Positions 48,480-60,469 of a stretch of 64,000 nucleotides of DNA are shown here, one piece after another (position 1 is the stretch's first letter; each line of letters begins with the position of its first letter). The DNA comes from Epiperipatus broadwayi (Eukaryota; Onychophora; Udeonychophora; Euonychophora; Peripatidae). Below the pieces are notes generated by a model. It was not told the DNA's origin. It searched no databases and saw only the letters and a list, made by a program, of their open reading frames with translations. Position numbers and translations under genes: made by a program. The stretch spans positions 4,164,572-4,228,571 of the forward strand of contig JAQFVV010006238.1 in the NCBI GenBank assembly GCA_028023455.1, given 5' to 3'.

Positions 48480-49430
48480 CTCATTATAGAAGTATGGAAT
48501 AAAATGTTTTTATAATCTATAAATTCAAAGCATAATGACAATTCATATTTATTGGTTCTTTCTATAACCTCTTTCAATACTTGAATGTGACCCACTATTC
48601 TAAAACCACTTTTAAATCCAGCTTACTCTTTTGGTTGGTTAAAATCCATTTACTGTAGATGTGTTGTATATATCTTGGTGTGACCACCCACTTCTTATGC
48701 TTGTGTATAACTGTTGTTAAAACAGGCAAAACTCACTATATGTATAGCCACATGCAGCAAGTTATAGTAGTTAAGTAGTGATAAAAGGTGGCTGCTGGAG
48801 GGTTGCATGAGATCATAAGATCTAGTTGCAGTTGCTCTCAGATCCAAGGCTCCTTACTGACGAAGGCCACAAGCCAGAAACTAGTCTGGGGATATTAAAT
48901 GAGTAGGCACTAGATGGGGATTTTATGCACAAGTCTTCTGGCATCCATTGATTACTCTAGCTTGCTGTGTGTGGCAATACGTATAGTGAGTTTTGCCTGT
49001 TTTATATATCTTGGTAAAGATTTTGTATAGAATGGATAGAAAACTGATAGATCTACAGTTACGAATATCTTCTTTATCGTTTTTTTAAATATCAATGTTA
49101 CTATTGCACACTTATAAGCATCTAGTGCATCTTTATTATTTAGATATTGGTTATATAATTTTGCGAACAATTTTATTTCTTCAACTGCTTTATTATTATT
49201 TGAGATATCAATCAGAATTCAATTAATTTTCAGTGCTTTGCTCTTTTTCATTGATTTAATTACATGTCTCATGCCTTCATTTAAAAAAATGGAATAATTC
49301 GAATGTAATGTCTATAGGGTTTTTTTTTGTTTTCTCAATTATTTTAATGGTATATAATTTTTTATAGCACTTCTTCACACATTTTATGAATTTTTCTCTC
49401 TTTTTAGTAAAATTTGTATCTTTTCTTTTT
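48480..49430 (-). pseudogene. RTE-like LINE RT fragment, antisense, with nested insertion
   Basis: On the minus strand, from 49420 down: IKSMKK-like and AIVTLIFKK (49170-48952 frame), PISLLSVLYKIFTKI-like codons near 49060-49010, then beyond the insertion AGFKSGF, HIQVLKEVIERTNKYELSLCF and FIDYKN. The order equals that of the RT at 42.4-42.85 kb and retains the segment deleted there. The palindromic element 48680-49002 interrupts it. Confidence 0.7.
48680..49002 (+). mobile_element. Palindromic non-autonomous element (AAACAGG family) with 13-bp target duplication
   Basis: The flanks TATATATCTTGGT (48667-48679 and 49003-49015) are identical, and the interrupted LINE provides a host sequence that reads through one copy. 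The element has a 46-base leader ending GCTTGTGTATAACTGTTGTT, then a foldback between AAAACAGGCAAAACTCACTA and TAGTGAGTTTTGCCTGTTTT. The leader is shared with the 7.03-7.26 kb copy (CTTATGCTTG..ACTGTT), where it runs further. A constant GCCTGTTT end with a variable other end fits 5' truncation. Confidence 0.7.
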
Positions 49431-49829
49431 ATTCAATAAACACATTTTTTTATGTTTTGCACTAAATATTATCCATTCAATTAGTTCTCTAGTAATTAAT
49501 AATTGTTTGCTAATGAGTAAAGATCCTATTTTAATCTGGATTTGTGACAAGTGTCGATGCAGTATCTGCGAACCAAACATATATGATTATAATATGATTT
49601 GATTCCATTATATATAAGGAAGTTGTTATGTTTCAATGCACACAATGTTCATCATCTACTTTATATTTTGCATAATTTTTTCCCATAGTTTCTCAGGTGA
49701 AATGAATATGGTCAGTTAATTTTTCCCCTTGACATTTCTATTTTGTTGCCATTACATAAAACTATTATTTTGTCTAATTTATTGAGAGAGAATGTACTTG
49801 TATCAGTGTCATCATTGAAACTATTAAGA

Positions 49830-50035
49830 ATCTGAAGTAGTGGGATTGGCATATTTCTAGAAGATCTGAACGGGATCAAGAGATTTTCAAAATCCTGAAA
49901 ATGTGAGATGGGAGTTTTAAATAAGATAAGTTTGCTATTGCGTTGTGGAGTAAAACTAAGGATTGGAATAGCTGGTTTAAATTTGGGGAAATCTTCATCC
50001 TAATGGTTGAACATAATGATGATGTTTATTTATTA
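49830..50035 (+). pseudogene. RTE-like LINE 3' end fragment
   Basis: AAGTAGTGGGATTGGCATAT..CTAGAAGATCTGAACGGGATC..GTGAGATGGG..GGGGAAATCTTCATCCTAATGG then a GATGATG tail follow the order of the LINE terminus at 43.65-43.87 kb, heavily diverged and full of stops. Confidence 0.6.
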
Positions 50036-50274
50036 TATATATTATTATTTGTTAGCAGTATTTATTTAATATTATGTATTTCGTGTTATTATCGATGATT
50101 ATTTATATATTAAAATCAAAACAATGAGATTACTAGAAGCACTTTTAAATGTGCGCTAAATTCTTTTAAAATGTTCCTCACTTGTATTGCTACTAATTGT
50201 GGATAATTAAAAAAAATATTTTGAATATTATTATATATAAATATTTAGATTATTTATGTATTTTTGGAGAATGT

Positions 50275-50395
50275 CTGTTTCATTTAGTGTAATGGCGAAA
50301 TGCAGATTCTGAAGCCCTTAATCCACGAATCGCAATTCCGCTCCCCTTCCGATTATCTCTGAGCAATAGTTCATTCGATTATTTTATTAAGAAAC
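50275..50395 (+). repeat. SINE-like copy (family A)
   Basis: A-box-like TTTAGTGTAATGGCGAAATG, B-box-like ACGAATCGCAATTCCGC and the terminal block CTCTGAGCAATAGTTCATTCG follow family A order. The stretch is GC-richer than its flanks. Confidence 0.5.
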
Positions 50396-51320
50396 ATCTT
50401 AATATATATTTGCGTTCAGCATTTTGTAACATCGCCATACTTACAATACTAGAATAATTGTCCTAGCTTTTTTAGATTAAATTTTAATATTGATATTTTA
50501 AAATCAATTATCACCTTTTTTTTTACTTAATCATTATATTTTGCAAAGATTATAAATTCATTTTTAAAAAAAAATGTTGTTGATGTTTGATTACTTTTGA
50601 ATAATAATAATAATAATAATAAAAACTAACCAAAGTATTTTCCATTTTTCTTAATTAGATATGTGAAGTGATACAGTTAATTTGCATATTTTATTAAATG
50701 TTCAAATGCTATTCAAAATGAAAAGAATTTCTTTTAGTTTTTTTTTCTTTCAATATAATTTTCATTTCTTTACTTAATATTCTAATATCAAATGCAAGTT
50801 TGATGTTTTTAAAATAGAATTAGTTTACTTTGTTGCCTTGAAAGAGATTAAATGAATATTGTCCGTACTTTAATCAGGTGACTTGAAATCTTTCTGAATA
50901 AGAATGCGAAGCAATACTGCACTGTAATTGCTATTTTTTTTTCTGTTTGTTTACTCTTTTACCGTGGCATTTAAAATGTATATTTTGCGAAATGAAAAAT
51001 AAAAAAAACGTTTCGAATGTCGATTTATGTTTCTCGTTTTTATTTTTATTGTTTAATTGATTTTACATTCCAGTATTGTTAACATATGTGTATTATTATG
51101 CTTTTGAAATGTATATCATCGTTGCAGATTTTAACAGTGCGTGCATATGTTTTTAATTTATCAGTATCTCTAGCACCATTTGCTATCGAGTATGGCCAAT
51201 CCAACTTCAGAAGAAACATAAAAGATATCAAATAATAATAATAATTTATTTATTTTATTAAACACACAATACATATATATAATAAAAATTCATACAACAC
51301 TACAATACTAACCAAAACAA

Positions 51321-51790
51321 CAAAATTTTATTAATTTTTTTCCACAACTATGTTTCATCTATTAACGAATATACCTTTTCAAGTGAAATTTAACTAAACA
51401 TATAACATATATATATACAAAACAAAATAGCCTTCTCATCATTCATTTCAAAAACCATCTTCCTTTAACATCAAAGGATATCGTCATGAGATTGATGAAC
51501 TCAGATTTAAAAAAAAAACAAAACATATCACCAAAGTTTTTTTACTCTTCTTTTCAATTTACTATTTTTTTGAAAAGAAGAGTAAAAGTTTTGATGATAA
51601 ATTTTTTTGAATCTGAGGCCAATAATCTCATGAAGACATTCTTTGATGTTAAAGGAAGTTGGTATTTGAAGTGAATGATGGGAAGGCTATTTTGTTTTGT
51701 ATATTTATGTTTAGATGAATTTCACTTGCAAAGATCTATTTGTTAATTGATGAAACCATGGTTGTGAAAGAATTTTAGTAAAATTTTCAG
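51321..51790. mobile_element. 470-bp near-perfect palindrome
   Basis: The two arms are inverted copies with a loop of only about 14 bases (51557-51570): TTTACTCTTCTTTTCA / TGAAAAGAAGAGTAAA at the centre, then ATCTCATGA-type, CTTCCTTTAACATCAAA / TTTGATGTTAAAGGAAG, CAAAACAAAATAGCCTTC / GAAGGCTATTTTGTTTTG, to CACAAC-ATG / CATGGTTGTG at the rim. The arms differ at perhaps one base in ten. The 62-codon frame through the centre is accidental. Confidence 0.8.
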
Positions 51791-51923
51791 ATGTTTTAAT
51801 TAGTACTGTAATGTTATCTGAATGTTTATTTTATTTATAATTTCTAGTATAATATTAGGCAGTATTTAATATATATATGAGAGAATGTGAAAGGAGTTAT
51901 TCATAAGTTATTATATTATTTAC

Positions 51924-51973
<50 letters not shown>

Positions 51974-51992
51974 CGATGATGATGATGATGAT
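51924..51992. repeat. (AAT)n followed by (GAT)n microsatellite
   Basis: About sixteen AAT/ATA units, then several GAT units. Confidence 0.95.
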
Positions 51993-53184
51993 CATAATAG
52001 TATTAATAGTAGTGGTGGTAGTAATATACATTAAGCATAAGAAAAAAATCATACAGAGAAAAATTTACAAAGATTGATACGAAGAATAAATAATAAATAT
52101 AAAGAATAAATATAAAAATTAATTACACATATACAAAAATAATATTTATACATTAATCAATTACAATATAACCATTAAAACATTCATCATCATCATCATC
52201 ATAAATATGATTACAGATATTACAATAACCAAAGTCTCAAACATTATTAGAATGTATGAAAAGATATATGCTCAACATCTATTGTAGTCAGAAACAAAAG
52301 AATTAAACAGTCTGAGACCATTGTTGCAAAATTGCCTGCTACTACTTTCTAAGTAAAAATCTAGCAACATCAATTGAAAATTCTTATCTAAATGGCTATT
52401 TACAATTGATATTTTATGACATAGTAATGAATGATAATGATATGTGTCAATAATAATTCTATAATTATATCATTTAAGAACAGACCGCACACAAGAATTA
52501 ACATAGATGTTATGCTTAGAAGTCAATTTGAGCCTACCAAAAATAATATGTATCATATAATTTTTTAATGTTCATAATGAAGATAGTGAATAATCAATAT
52601 AACCATTCCAAGTGCAAATATTATAAGACAATATACTTTGATACAAGCAAAATAAATATTCATCAAAGTAAATCTAGGCAATAATTTCACTAGATAATAA
52701 AATAAGTACTTAATTTTGTGTAATTGAAAACATAAATAGGCAATATGACTTTACTAAGATAATCCTGAATCAATAAAGATATCTAAATAACATTAGTTAT
52801 CAATAAAAATTGTAATATCACATATAAAAAATAGTATTGGAATGAACTTTATATTGACTACAAATACTGATGCTAAGTAAATGTGGACAATATTGATAAG
52901 AAAATATATACTTCTTGTTATATTATTATTGACAGTTAAACAATTTATGAATAACCAATTATTTATTAATGTCAAATCATTTGATCAAAAATACTATATG
53001 AAGCAGCATCATAAGATAGAGCATCATCATAAGAAAAAATCATAAATCATTGAATTGTAAGGTAACATAAAAATGTTATTTATATATATTAAAAATAATA
53101 ATCAAAAATGGAAATAAGTTTAATCCATTATGCTGCTTTTACATATATTTAAACAAATCATTTGATATCATATAAAAAATATCT

Positions 53185-53850
53185 TTATATAACAGCAAAA
53201 ATATATAATATAGGACTAAGTACATATTTCTGTGGAACTCCATGATTAAAAAATCTAAAATCATTAATAACATCATGTATTTTAGTAGCCTGTTTTCTTT
53301 CTTTGAGATAACTTATCAACCAGGAAGGAAAATGATCTCGAAAACCATATGAAAATAACCTATATATAATAACTGTGTGATATAATAGAGCCAAATGCTT
53401 TGGATATATCCAAACAAACAGCTGCTGTCTTAAATCCTTATCCAATGACAATGTTAAATTATATATATATGATTATAAAGAGCATCCAAAGTTCTCTTTC
53501 CAGCAGTAAACCAAAATGGTGTACAGAAATCACTTTATATATATATATTCAAGAATCACATCATCTTATCCTTAACTATCATCTCAAATAACTTAGCAAT
53601 AACAGAAATGATTGAAATAGGTCTATAATTGCTCATAGTTAATGGATCACTTTTTTAAGAAGTGGGTGTAATAATACCAACTTTTAAACAGACGAGAAGT
53701 ACAGCAATAGATAAAGAAAGAGTAAATAAGTAAACTGAAATAGGTATAAAATCTGACTTATTATCTTTAAGAATTGTTGATGTTAATTTATCTAAGTCCT
53801 GTAGAGTATATATTTTTTGAAATTCACTAATTGAGTGTAATAACTGAATA
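53185..53850 (-). pseudogene. Jockey/CR1-like LINE reverse transcriptase fragment
   Basis: On the minus strand, with frame changes: KVGIITPT and SDPLTMSNYRPISIISVIAK (about 53690-53590), FCTPFWFTAGKRTLDAL, TAAVCLDISKAFGS (53430), YGFRDHFPSWLISYLKERKQ and GVPQKYVLSPILY (53290-53200). These are RT motifs in normal order: NYRPIS, DISKAFD with its Asp, and GVPQGS-LSP. The element differs from the RTE-like family in both motif wording and spacing. The YADD box and endonuclease are missing; many stops. Confidence 0.75.
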
Positions 53851-54189
53851 TCAGAAACTCAGAGCAAAAGAAACAATCCAAAAAAAAATTAGAAGTCAGA
53901 TTGTTAATAATAATGATAACAACAATAACAGAAACAACTGCAGCAGCAGCAACAACAACAAACAACTACAATACTTATTATTAGTGAAAGTTTATTGGCC
54001 AATAGTTCATAAGAATTTTGAGCCAGAGAAATGACAGAATGATCATGCTTATGCTATAAATAAAAAAGACTCCTTCTTCCCCCTTTGCATACAATTTTCA
54101 TGATACATATAATATGCCACCATCCACATTTATTCATTCATTGCTATGATTATGGTATCAAAATATATTGAAAGCATGCTAAGTATAAT

Positions 54190-55265
54190 AAAAGGACCAT
54201 TGAGTATGAATTGCTATTATGCTTGAATTTGTAAACTATGTAAAGTCATTTGATAAGTCTTTTCACAGTGATACAAAACTTTGGTTTATCTAAATTTAGA
54301 CTCCATATACTATCTATTTTGAAGAGATTTGCAAAAATGCAACAGCCATTAAAATGAACAATGGGAATGATATATCACAAGAAGCTCCACGTCCCCAAAA
54401 CTTTTGCTGCATTTATATAAGATGTTTTTTCATGGATTATTATGAAAGCTTAAGACAATAAAAGTGCATGGATTTTATTTATGTCATTTAGATTTTGCAG
54501 ACTATGTAGTTGTTTTTGAAAATAATGCTTTTAAAGCTTTAGGTCATATTGTAAGAGTTATCAAAGATGGAAGTAAAAAAGTAGATTTAAAAATAAATGG
54601 AAAAAAAGATTAATTCAATTGATTTTCACAGTTGAAGAAAATAAAGAAAATCATTAATTAGAAGAAATGTATGAATATAAATATCTTGTTTAGAATATTA
54701 ATACAGGTAAAAACATAAGATGAAATTAATCAAACAAACTAGAGGTGCTTTTGATTTATTAGGAATTATGTAATCATCATCATCAATGGTATTCCATCCC
54801 ATAGACAGATCCAGAGAATAGTTACATCACCAACTCATCCCTTTTGCCACTCTGTTCTTTTCATTGCCCAGTTACTCAGTTCCATGTAAATGTGCCCATG
54901 TCTTATATCATCCAACAATGTCAATTTTTTCTGTCTATTTTTTTTTGTTTCCACTCAGCATTTCATCCAAAACATCTTTCATTAAACTATACTTTCTTTT
55001 TAATATATGTCCAATCCATTTTCTCTTTTCAATTTTCTCATTAAATATTTTTTTTCATTTATACTTTTCAAAGCTTCTTCATTTGTTATTTTATTCATTC
55101 AACTGATTTTTTCCATCATTCTCCGTGACCATATCTCAAGGGTTTCCAATCTGTTTCTAATTTTATTGGTATCTATTCCTGCGTATGGATTTGTGACCTG
55201 GACACTTAATTGAGAACACTATAAAGAGTTGAGACTACTTAGTGAAGTATGGAGAGATGACTATA
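54190..55265 (+). pseudogene. RTE-like LINE RT to C-terminal fragment, plus strand, interrupted
   Basis: ATGCAACAGCCATTAAAATG, CATTTAGATTTTGCAGACTATG (the FADD box, second Asp now Tyr), GTTGTTTTTGAAAATAATGC and TAGATTTAAAAATAAATGG follow the LINE at 42.9-43.3 kb. The match resumes at 55166-55262 (TATGGATTTGTGACCTGGAC, GAAGTATGGAGAGATGA), matching the segment near 43.47-43.55 kb. The 54773-55160 piece in between is an antisense fragment of another LINE. Confidence 0.65.
54773..55160 (-). mobile_element. 3' end of a second RTE-like LINE, nested and antisense
   Basis: On the minus strand: LEIWSRRMMEKIS, KITNEEALKSINEK, then RKLKREN-like and KMFWMKC, ending in a (GAT)n tail (CATCATCATCAA on the plus strand at 54777). 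W--RRMEKISW--K-TNEE-L--I-EKR is the usual C-terminus of a common animal LINE family, distinct from the copy at 41-44 kb. Several frame changes. Confidence 0.6.
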
Positions 55266-56284
55266 GATATTGATTGCTTTTTTTTTAATTAAAAAATAAA
55301 GCTATTTAATGACGTCAAAAGCTATACCGTAATAATACTATGTTGTACTACTTGTTTTACTTCAACAGAATCTTAGAAATAATTAATGTTTAAAATAATA
55401 TATTTAATAATATTTGCTGGGCAGCAAATAATAACACGTGATCATTGCTTATGGCATATTAATTTAAAAAGTTATGTCATTAATTTTAGTGAGCCTCAAA
55501 TCGTTATGATTCAGTTAAAATCATATTAATTAAATTTTCCATCATTATTAACAAAATTTTAGAGTGAATTTAATATTATTATTATTTTAAAATTGTTTAA
55601 GCTATCATTTGGTAAAGTTTTTATTTAAGCTCAACATTTACAAAATAAAAACACAAGGGGACACAAAGTCATTGGTAAATATAAGAATTCTATTGTATAT
55701 TGAAGATGATAAGTATGAGAAGAGATAATTAAACGGATCGTCAAAAAAAAAAATCTATCTCCTGTTTTGATGTGATCACCATTTACATAACTCTCAGAGG
55801 TAATCAATTTTATCTTTTGACAAATTGATACAAAAAAAAAAAAAGCATAGTTGGTAATTTCATTTCTTTTCTTTTTTTAATTTTTGTTTGTTATTTCTTT
55901 ATTTTCTTACGATCTTCTGAGATTTTTGCTTGCAGATATAAGATGAACTTTTCCTAACATTTATATTTTATTTCAGTTAAAAAAAAAGAAATCACCTTAA
56001 AAATGTTTTAAACTATTTGATAAGCTCCCCAGTGAACTTTAATTACAAAGAAAAAAATGTGGATGATTTATTAGATGATACCTAAAGGCATTTCAAAATA
56101 ATAGAAAGTTACTTTTATCAGTAACTTTGTATTACAACATATATGTGATATTTTATTGATTAACTTTGTATTATAAAGTTACTATATGATGGATGATTAA
56201 GTATTTATTTATACAGTGCTATGTTGATAAATTGTAAATGTGCGTATATGATGGATAGTATTTCCATTATTCTCTTTGAAAATA

Positions 56285-56385
56285 GCAATCATCTAGAATC
56301 ACTCACAGGCCGCCACATACTGATGTACAGATTATGCAGAGCACAAAAGTGCTTTACTACTGAGGTGCCAAGACACCAAGATAAT
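56285..56385 (-). repeat. Possible tRNA-like SINE fragment
   Basis: On the minus strand GTCTTGGCACCTCAGTAGTAAAG resembles a tRNA 5' half with A box, and a weak B box (GTGAGTGATTCTAG) follows at a longer than normal distance. Evidence is thin. Confidence 0.3.
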
Positions 56386-56841
56386 TAATAAAATTTATGT
56401 GTAAATAAAATTGTTTACATTTTTGAATCATTTCATTGTTAAAAGTATATTCTGAGTGTAAATATTTTTTATTTAAATATACGACAAAAAAATTCTTTAC
56501 TTAACCTTACTTGTGACAATTCCCCGGACTTCAAATTTCTAAGGATGAGCTTGAAAAGTACTACATATATAGTCTTATCATTGTGGTAAACTGAACAGAC
56601 CAATGCCATTTTGTTGTGATGATTAATAAAACTTATATGTAAATGTTTAGATTTCTGAATCACTTAATTCATAGAAACACATTCTGATTGTAAATATTTA
56701 TTATTTAAACATAAGAGAACTGTTTCTCTAGCCTTGAAATCTATTTCCTATATATTCTATCATTACACAAAACTCTTTTCATTACTATAATTAATTAAAT
56801 TTATAAGTATATAAAAATATTTAGATTTTTCAATCGTGAAA

Positions 56842-57030
56842 TTTTAAACTGGATTCCAAGAGATTGTAAAAGACTCAGAAAGAGACCACGTGTGAGATGG
56901 ATGGATGAAATAAGAAAGTGTGCAGGGTTATGTGGAGAAGAGAAGCTGAAGATCGGCGAAGATGGATTAAACTTGGAGAGACCTTCATCCTGCAGTGGAT
57001 TGATAATGGGTGATAATGATGATGATCCTA
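56842..57030 (+). pseudogene. 5'-truncated RTE-like LINE copy (3' 190 bp)
   Basis: Reads L-WIPRDCKRLRKRPRVRWMD, then EIRKCAG, and after a frame change LKIGEDGLNLERPSSCSG; the DNA matches the LINE end at 43.71-43.87 kb closely (CTGGATTCCAAGAGATTGTA; GGAGAGACCTTCATCCTGCA) and keeps the GATGATGAT tail. It lacks the stop at 43761, so it is better preserved in that region than the long copy. Confidence 0.75.
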
Positions 57031-57039
57031 ATTTGTATA

Positions 57040-60000
57040 AAAAGTAACATCATTATTAATAATTTACTTAAAAGTAAACCTCATAATTTCACTAATTCTG
57101 CATATGATTAAATTATCTTTATCAATAATATTTTACAAATTTTAAATGTGTTGTTTATTTGGGAGTACTGCTAAAATGACCATCTCGGGAATTTCAGGTC
57201 TGGGTTCAATGCTGCATTGTGCTAACATTTTTTTAGTGATGTTATCTTTCCCTTTTTGTTATTATTATCCCATATTATCTTTTTTTACATTTTACAACAA
57301 GGGCTCTGAAATCGCTAAGTCTGCAAATTAGAATATAAAAAAAACCTACAAATTATTACATAAAAAAGTTTCACCGCAACGCATCAGCGTATTATTAATT
57401 AAATATTTTTTGTATTTGTAATAATGATATTATTTGTGTTTTTAGATGATGTATTATTTTTTTTACACATTTTACTAAACAGATTTTTCTTGGATGCATT
57501 CTTTAGCTAAAAACTCACAATTGATCCAGAATTCACACAGTGATTCAAATCTAAGAAAAATAGAATGCGTAAATTATAATTTTTAAAAAGATATTATTGT
57601 GTGCTAAATTATTGAATGAAAACAAATGAAAGTATTTTTACTGTAATAAATAGTCTATTTATATATTTATAAAGTGGAGGTTTATTCCCTTCTTAATAGA
57701 AAATGTAAACAAGTTTTGTGTCAGGCAGATTCCGATTTAAAAATTATGAAAGGATTTGGAAAACAACAAACTTTCTTTTTATCAAGATGGTATTGATGGG
57801 ATGTAAGAGTTATATTAGCTGCATTATTTAAAATTGATCTAGTTTGATCGTCCTAATAAAATATAAACAATGTAAAAAAGAAAATTTAAAATATCAGACT
57901 ATGAATATAATAAATTATAGTTTTTGAAAATGGAATAACACTGGATAAAAAATTAAATAGTGCAATGTTTTCATTATTATTATTTTAATTTTATATGCAA
58001 ACTGATTTATTTAAATTTTAATGACATGGTAAGTCTAATTAATATGTTTTATTTTATCATGTGATTTATTCTCCATGTTTATTTTATAGAAATAAATGAA
58101 TAAAACAATGTAAGGTATTTACTGAAGACATTAAATGATTAAAGCTATATTTTCAAGTCTTTTAATTTACAAATTTTATTTCATAGAATGAGGTGGTGGC
58201 ACTAAAATTTACCTTGCACAAAGATGCTTTTCATTCATGCGGCTGACCTAATCATTCATATGATCATTCCTTAGTTTTAGACATTGCTTTCCAGAGCAAT
58301 TAAATTCATTTTACTCTAGAGTCATCTACTGTGCACTTGTGGAATCTATGGATATCAAATGGAATATTGCTTTATTCCATCTCCAGACAAGTTCCTGTTT
58401 TGCCTTCATCAATGAGGACTAGAATTCAAAATTGGATATAATGCACTTATGTATCTAACAGTCACATTTTAATCCTTTATAATATTTTAGCTAATAAAAA
58501 TGGAATTAGAATAACAAAAAGGTTTTGAAACCAGGCTGGCTTGTATGCATTGCTGTATTAATCTTGCACAAGTCAGTTTCTGTATATCTTAGGCTACAAT
58601 GTTTACCTCTAGATAAACATGAAACAAGACAATGGAATTATGCTCATTAACTTTTCTGAGAAGCTGGATGAGCAAATTTATTGGGAGTATGAAGATATAA
58701 TGTTTAATATGTCAAGTTGAAAAAAGGTGTCAATAGTCATGATACAACTGAGGGTCAAATTGAGCACCTTACAAATTGGAAATTAAAATTATTTCATGGA
58801 ATTATGGATATATATTTAAAATGTAGATCTTTTACAAAAAAACATAAAATTGAGGTAATACTACTAAGAAAGATTCCTGCTTTCTCTGATACTGCTCACC
58901 TCTATGACAAATAACAAACACTTTCTAACTATATGTTGACTTGCATTTGGATCCTCTCGCTAAACATGAAATAATTCAATAAAATCTTAAGTTGAATGTA
59001 TTGTTTTACTAGGAATAAAGAGAAATGGTTTCTAGGCTACTAAGTTAAATATGATTAAATGGTATTTTGTCATTGTACATTGTTTAGTCATGGTACGTCA
59101 GAATAAGTATATATTTCACATAATTATGATTTTGCTAACTAGAAACTGAATTGAACATTGGATGTGTATTTAAAAGAGCTTTTTTTATATTTATAAAATG
59201 GACACCTAAACTTGAGATAATAATACTAAGAAAGATGCATGATTTCTCTGATTGTTATCTATTCCATATAACATAAGTCACATTGAATAAATGTACTCAG
59301 TCTAAATATGAGTTAAGCTGTTTTTATTTAAAGTCATCTAAAAGAGCTAAAGGTCTTCTCAGAAAAGAACTCTACAAACTATCTCTCATTAGTTAATAAG
59401 ATAATTTTTCTGTAACCAATATCTTCATTTTTTGTTAGAGCCTTTATTTTAATCTTTAATGATTAATAAAGAGAGTTGAAGATACAATGCTGTAGAGTCA
59501 TGATCTCCATACTTGTGCACACGATTTTTTTACAATTTAGGTATACTAATTTGAATAGTATAAATTATTAAAAGGTTGCTGGTATATGCATGAGTGCATT
59601 CCAGATTTGAATCTTAGTCTCCACTGACAAAAACAAAAGCCAGAAAGCAATTTGGGACTGGGGATTTTATTCATTGATTACTCAAAGTTAATATAAACGT
59701 ATTACAATAGATTTTTTATAATTATTGACATGTTTAGTGTAAAAAATGTCCATGGATTTTATTTTTATTATTTTCTATTCTGCCATTTATTTTTATGTTT
59801 TTTTTTAATTTTTAAAGCTACTAGAAATGATGAAATCCACACATCAAGGTTTCAACTCAATAAACACTCGTTTGTTTTTTGACACTTTACATATCCTTGC
59901 AATGGTTTTTGTTGTGATAGATATATATACACGTTCATTCAGAAACGAAAAATATACAATTCAAAAATGTTTCAACTTCTCAATTCAGCCTTTAAATCTT

Positions 60001-60300
60001 GTAATATATAATTTTATATTTTAGTTTTTTTAAAAAAATTTCTTATCTCATATTGCTTATATTTCTGAAATCAGTACAAAGAGAATACAAAAGAAAACTC
60101 CTAAGCGAATTTTACTTGCATTACATTACGACAAAAGATTCATTATTTTTTTTAATTTTAAGAATTTGAAATTCTTATATTACATTTTTGTTTTGTTGTC
60201 ACCATAATGATGCTTTCTTATGTACTTTTTTATTAATATTATTTTATATAATTAAAGCATTCTTTTTAATTTTTTTACAATATACTTGTATATTGTGATA
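57040..60300. other. AT-rich stretch; one weak internal duplication
   Basis: Segments near 58800-58920 and 59155-59275 are alike (ATGGATATATATTTAAAA / TTGGATGTGTATTTAAAA; TACTAAGAAAGATTCCTGC / TACTAAGAAAGATGCATGA; TTTCTCTGAT), giving a diverged repeat of about 360 bp period. The block at 59600-59690 (AGCCAGAAAGCAATTTGGGACTGGGG, ATTGATTACTC) is debris of the foldback family of 45.9 and 48.9 kb. No gene supported. Confidence 0.5.
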
Positions 60301-60305
60301 TGCAT

Positions 60306-60455
60306 CACTCCAGCAAGTGCTTAAAACGAACTAATAGAATATCAAGAGTCTGTTGTCAAGGTTACACTCAAACAATGGAATTTCCATTTACTATCTGAGT
60401 TGCCTTGACAACTGTTTGCTGATATTCCATAGGTTTGTTTAAGCATTGGGTGTTC
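60306..60455. mobile_element. 150-bp foldback element
   Basis: AGTGCTTAAAACGAACTAATAGAATATC pairs, with differences, with GATATTCCATAGGTTTGTTTAAGCAT; inward TGTTGTCAAGGTTACACTCA pairs with TGAGTTGCCTTGACAAC. The loop is about 25 bases. MITE-like; no coding content. Confidence 0.65.
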
Positions 60456-60469
60456 TAATGCAATTTACA

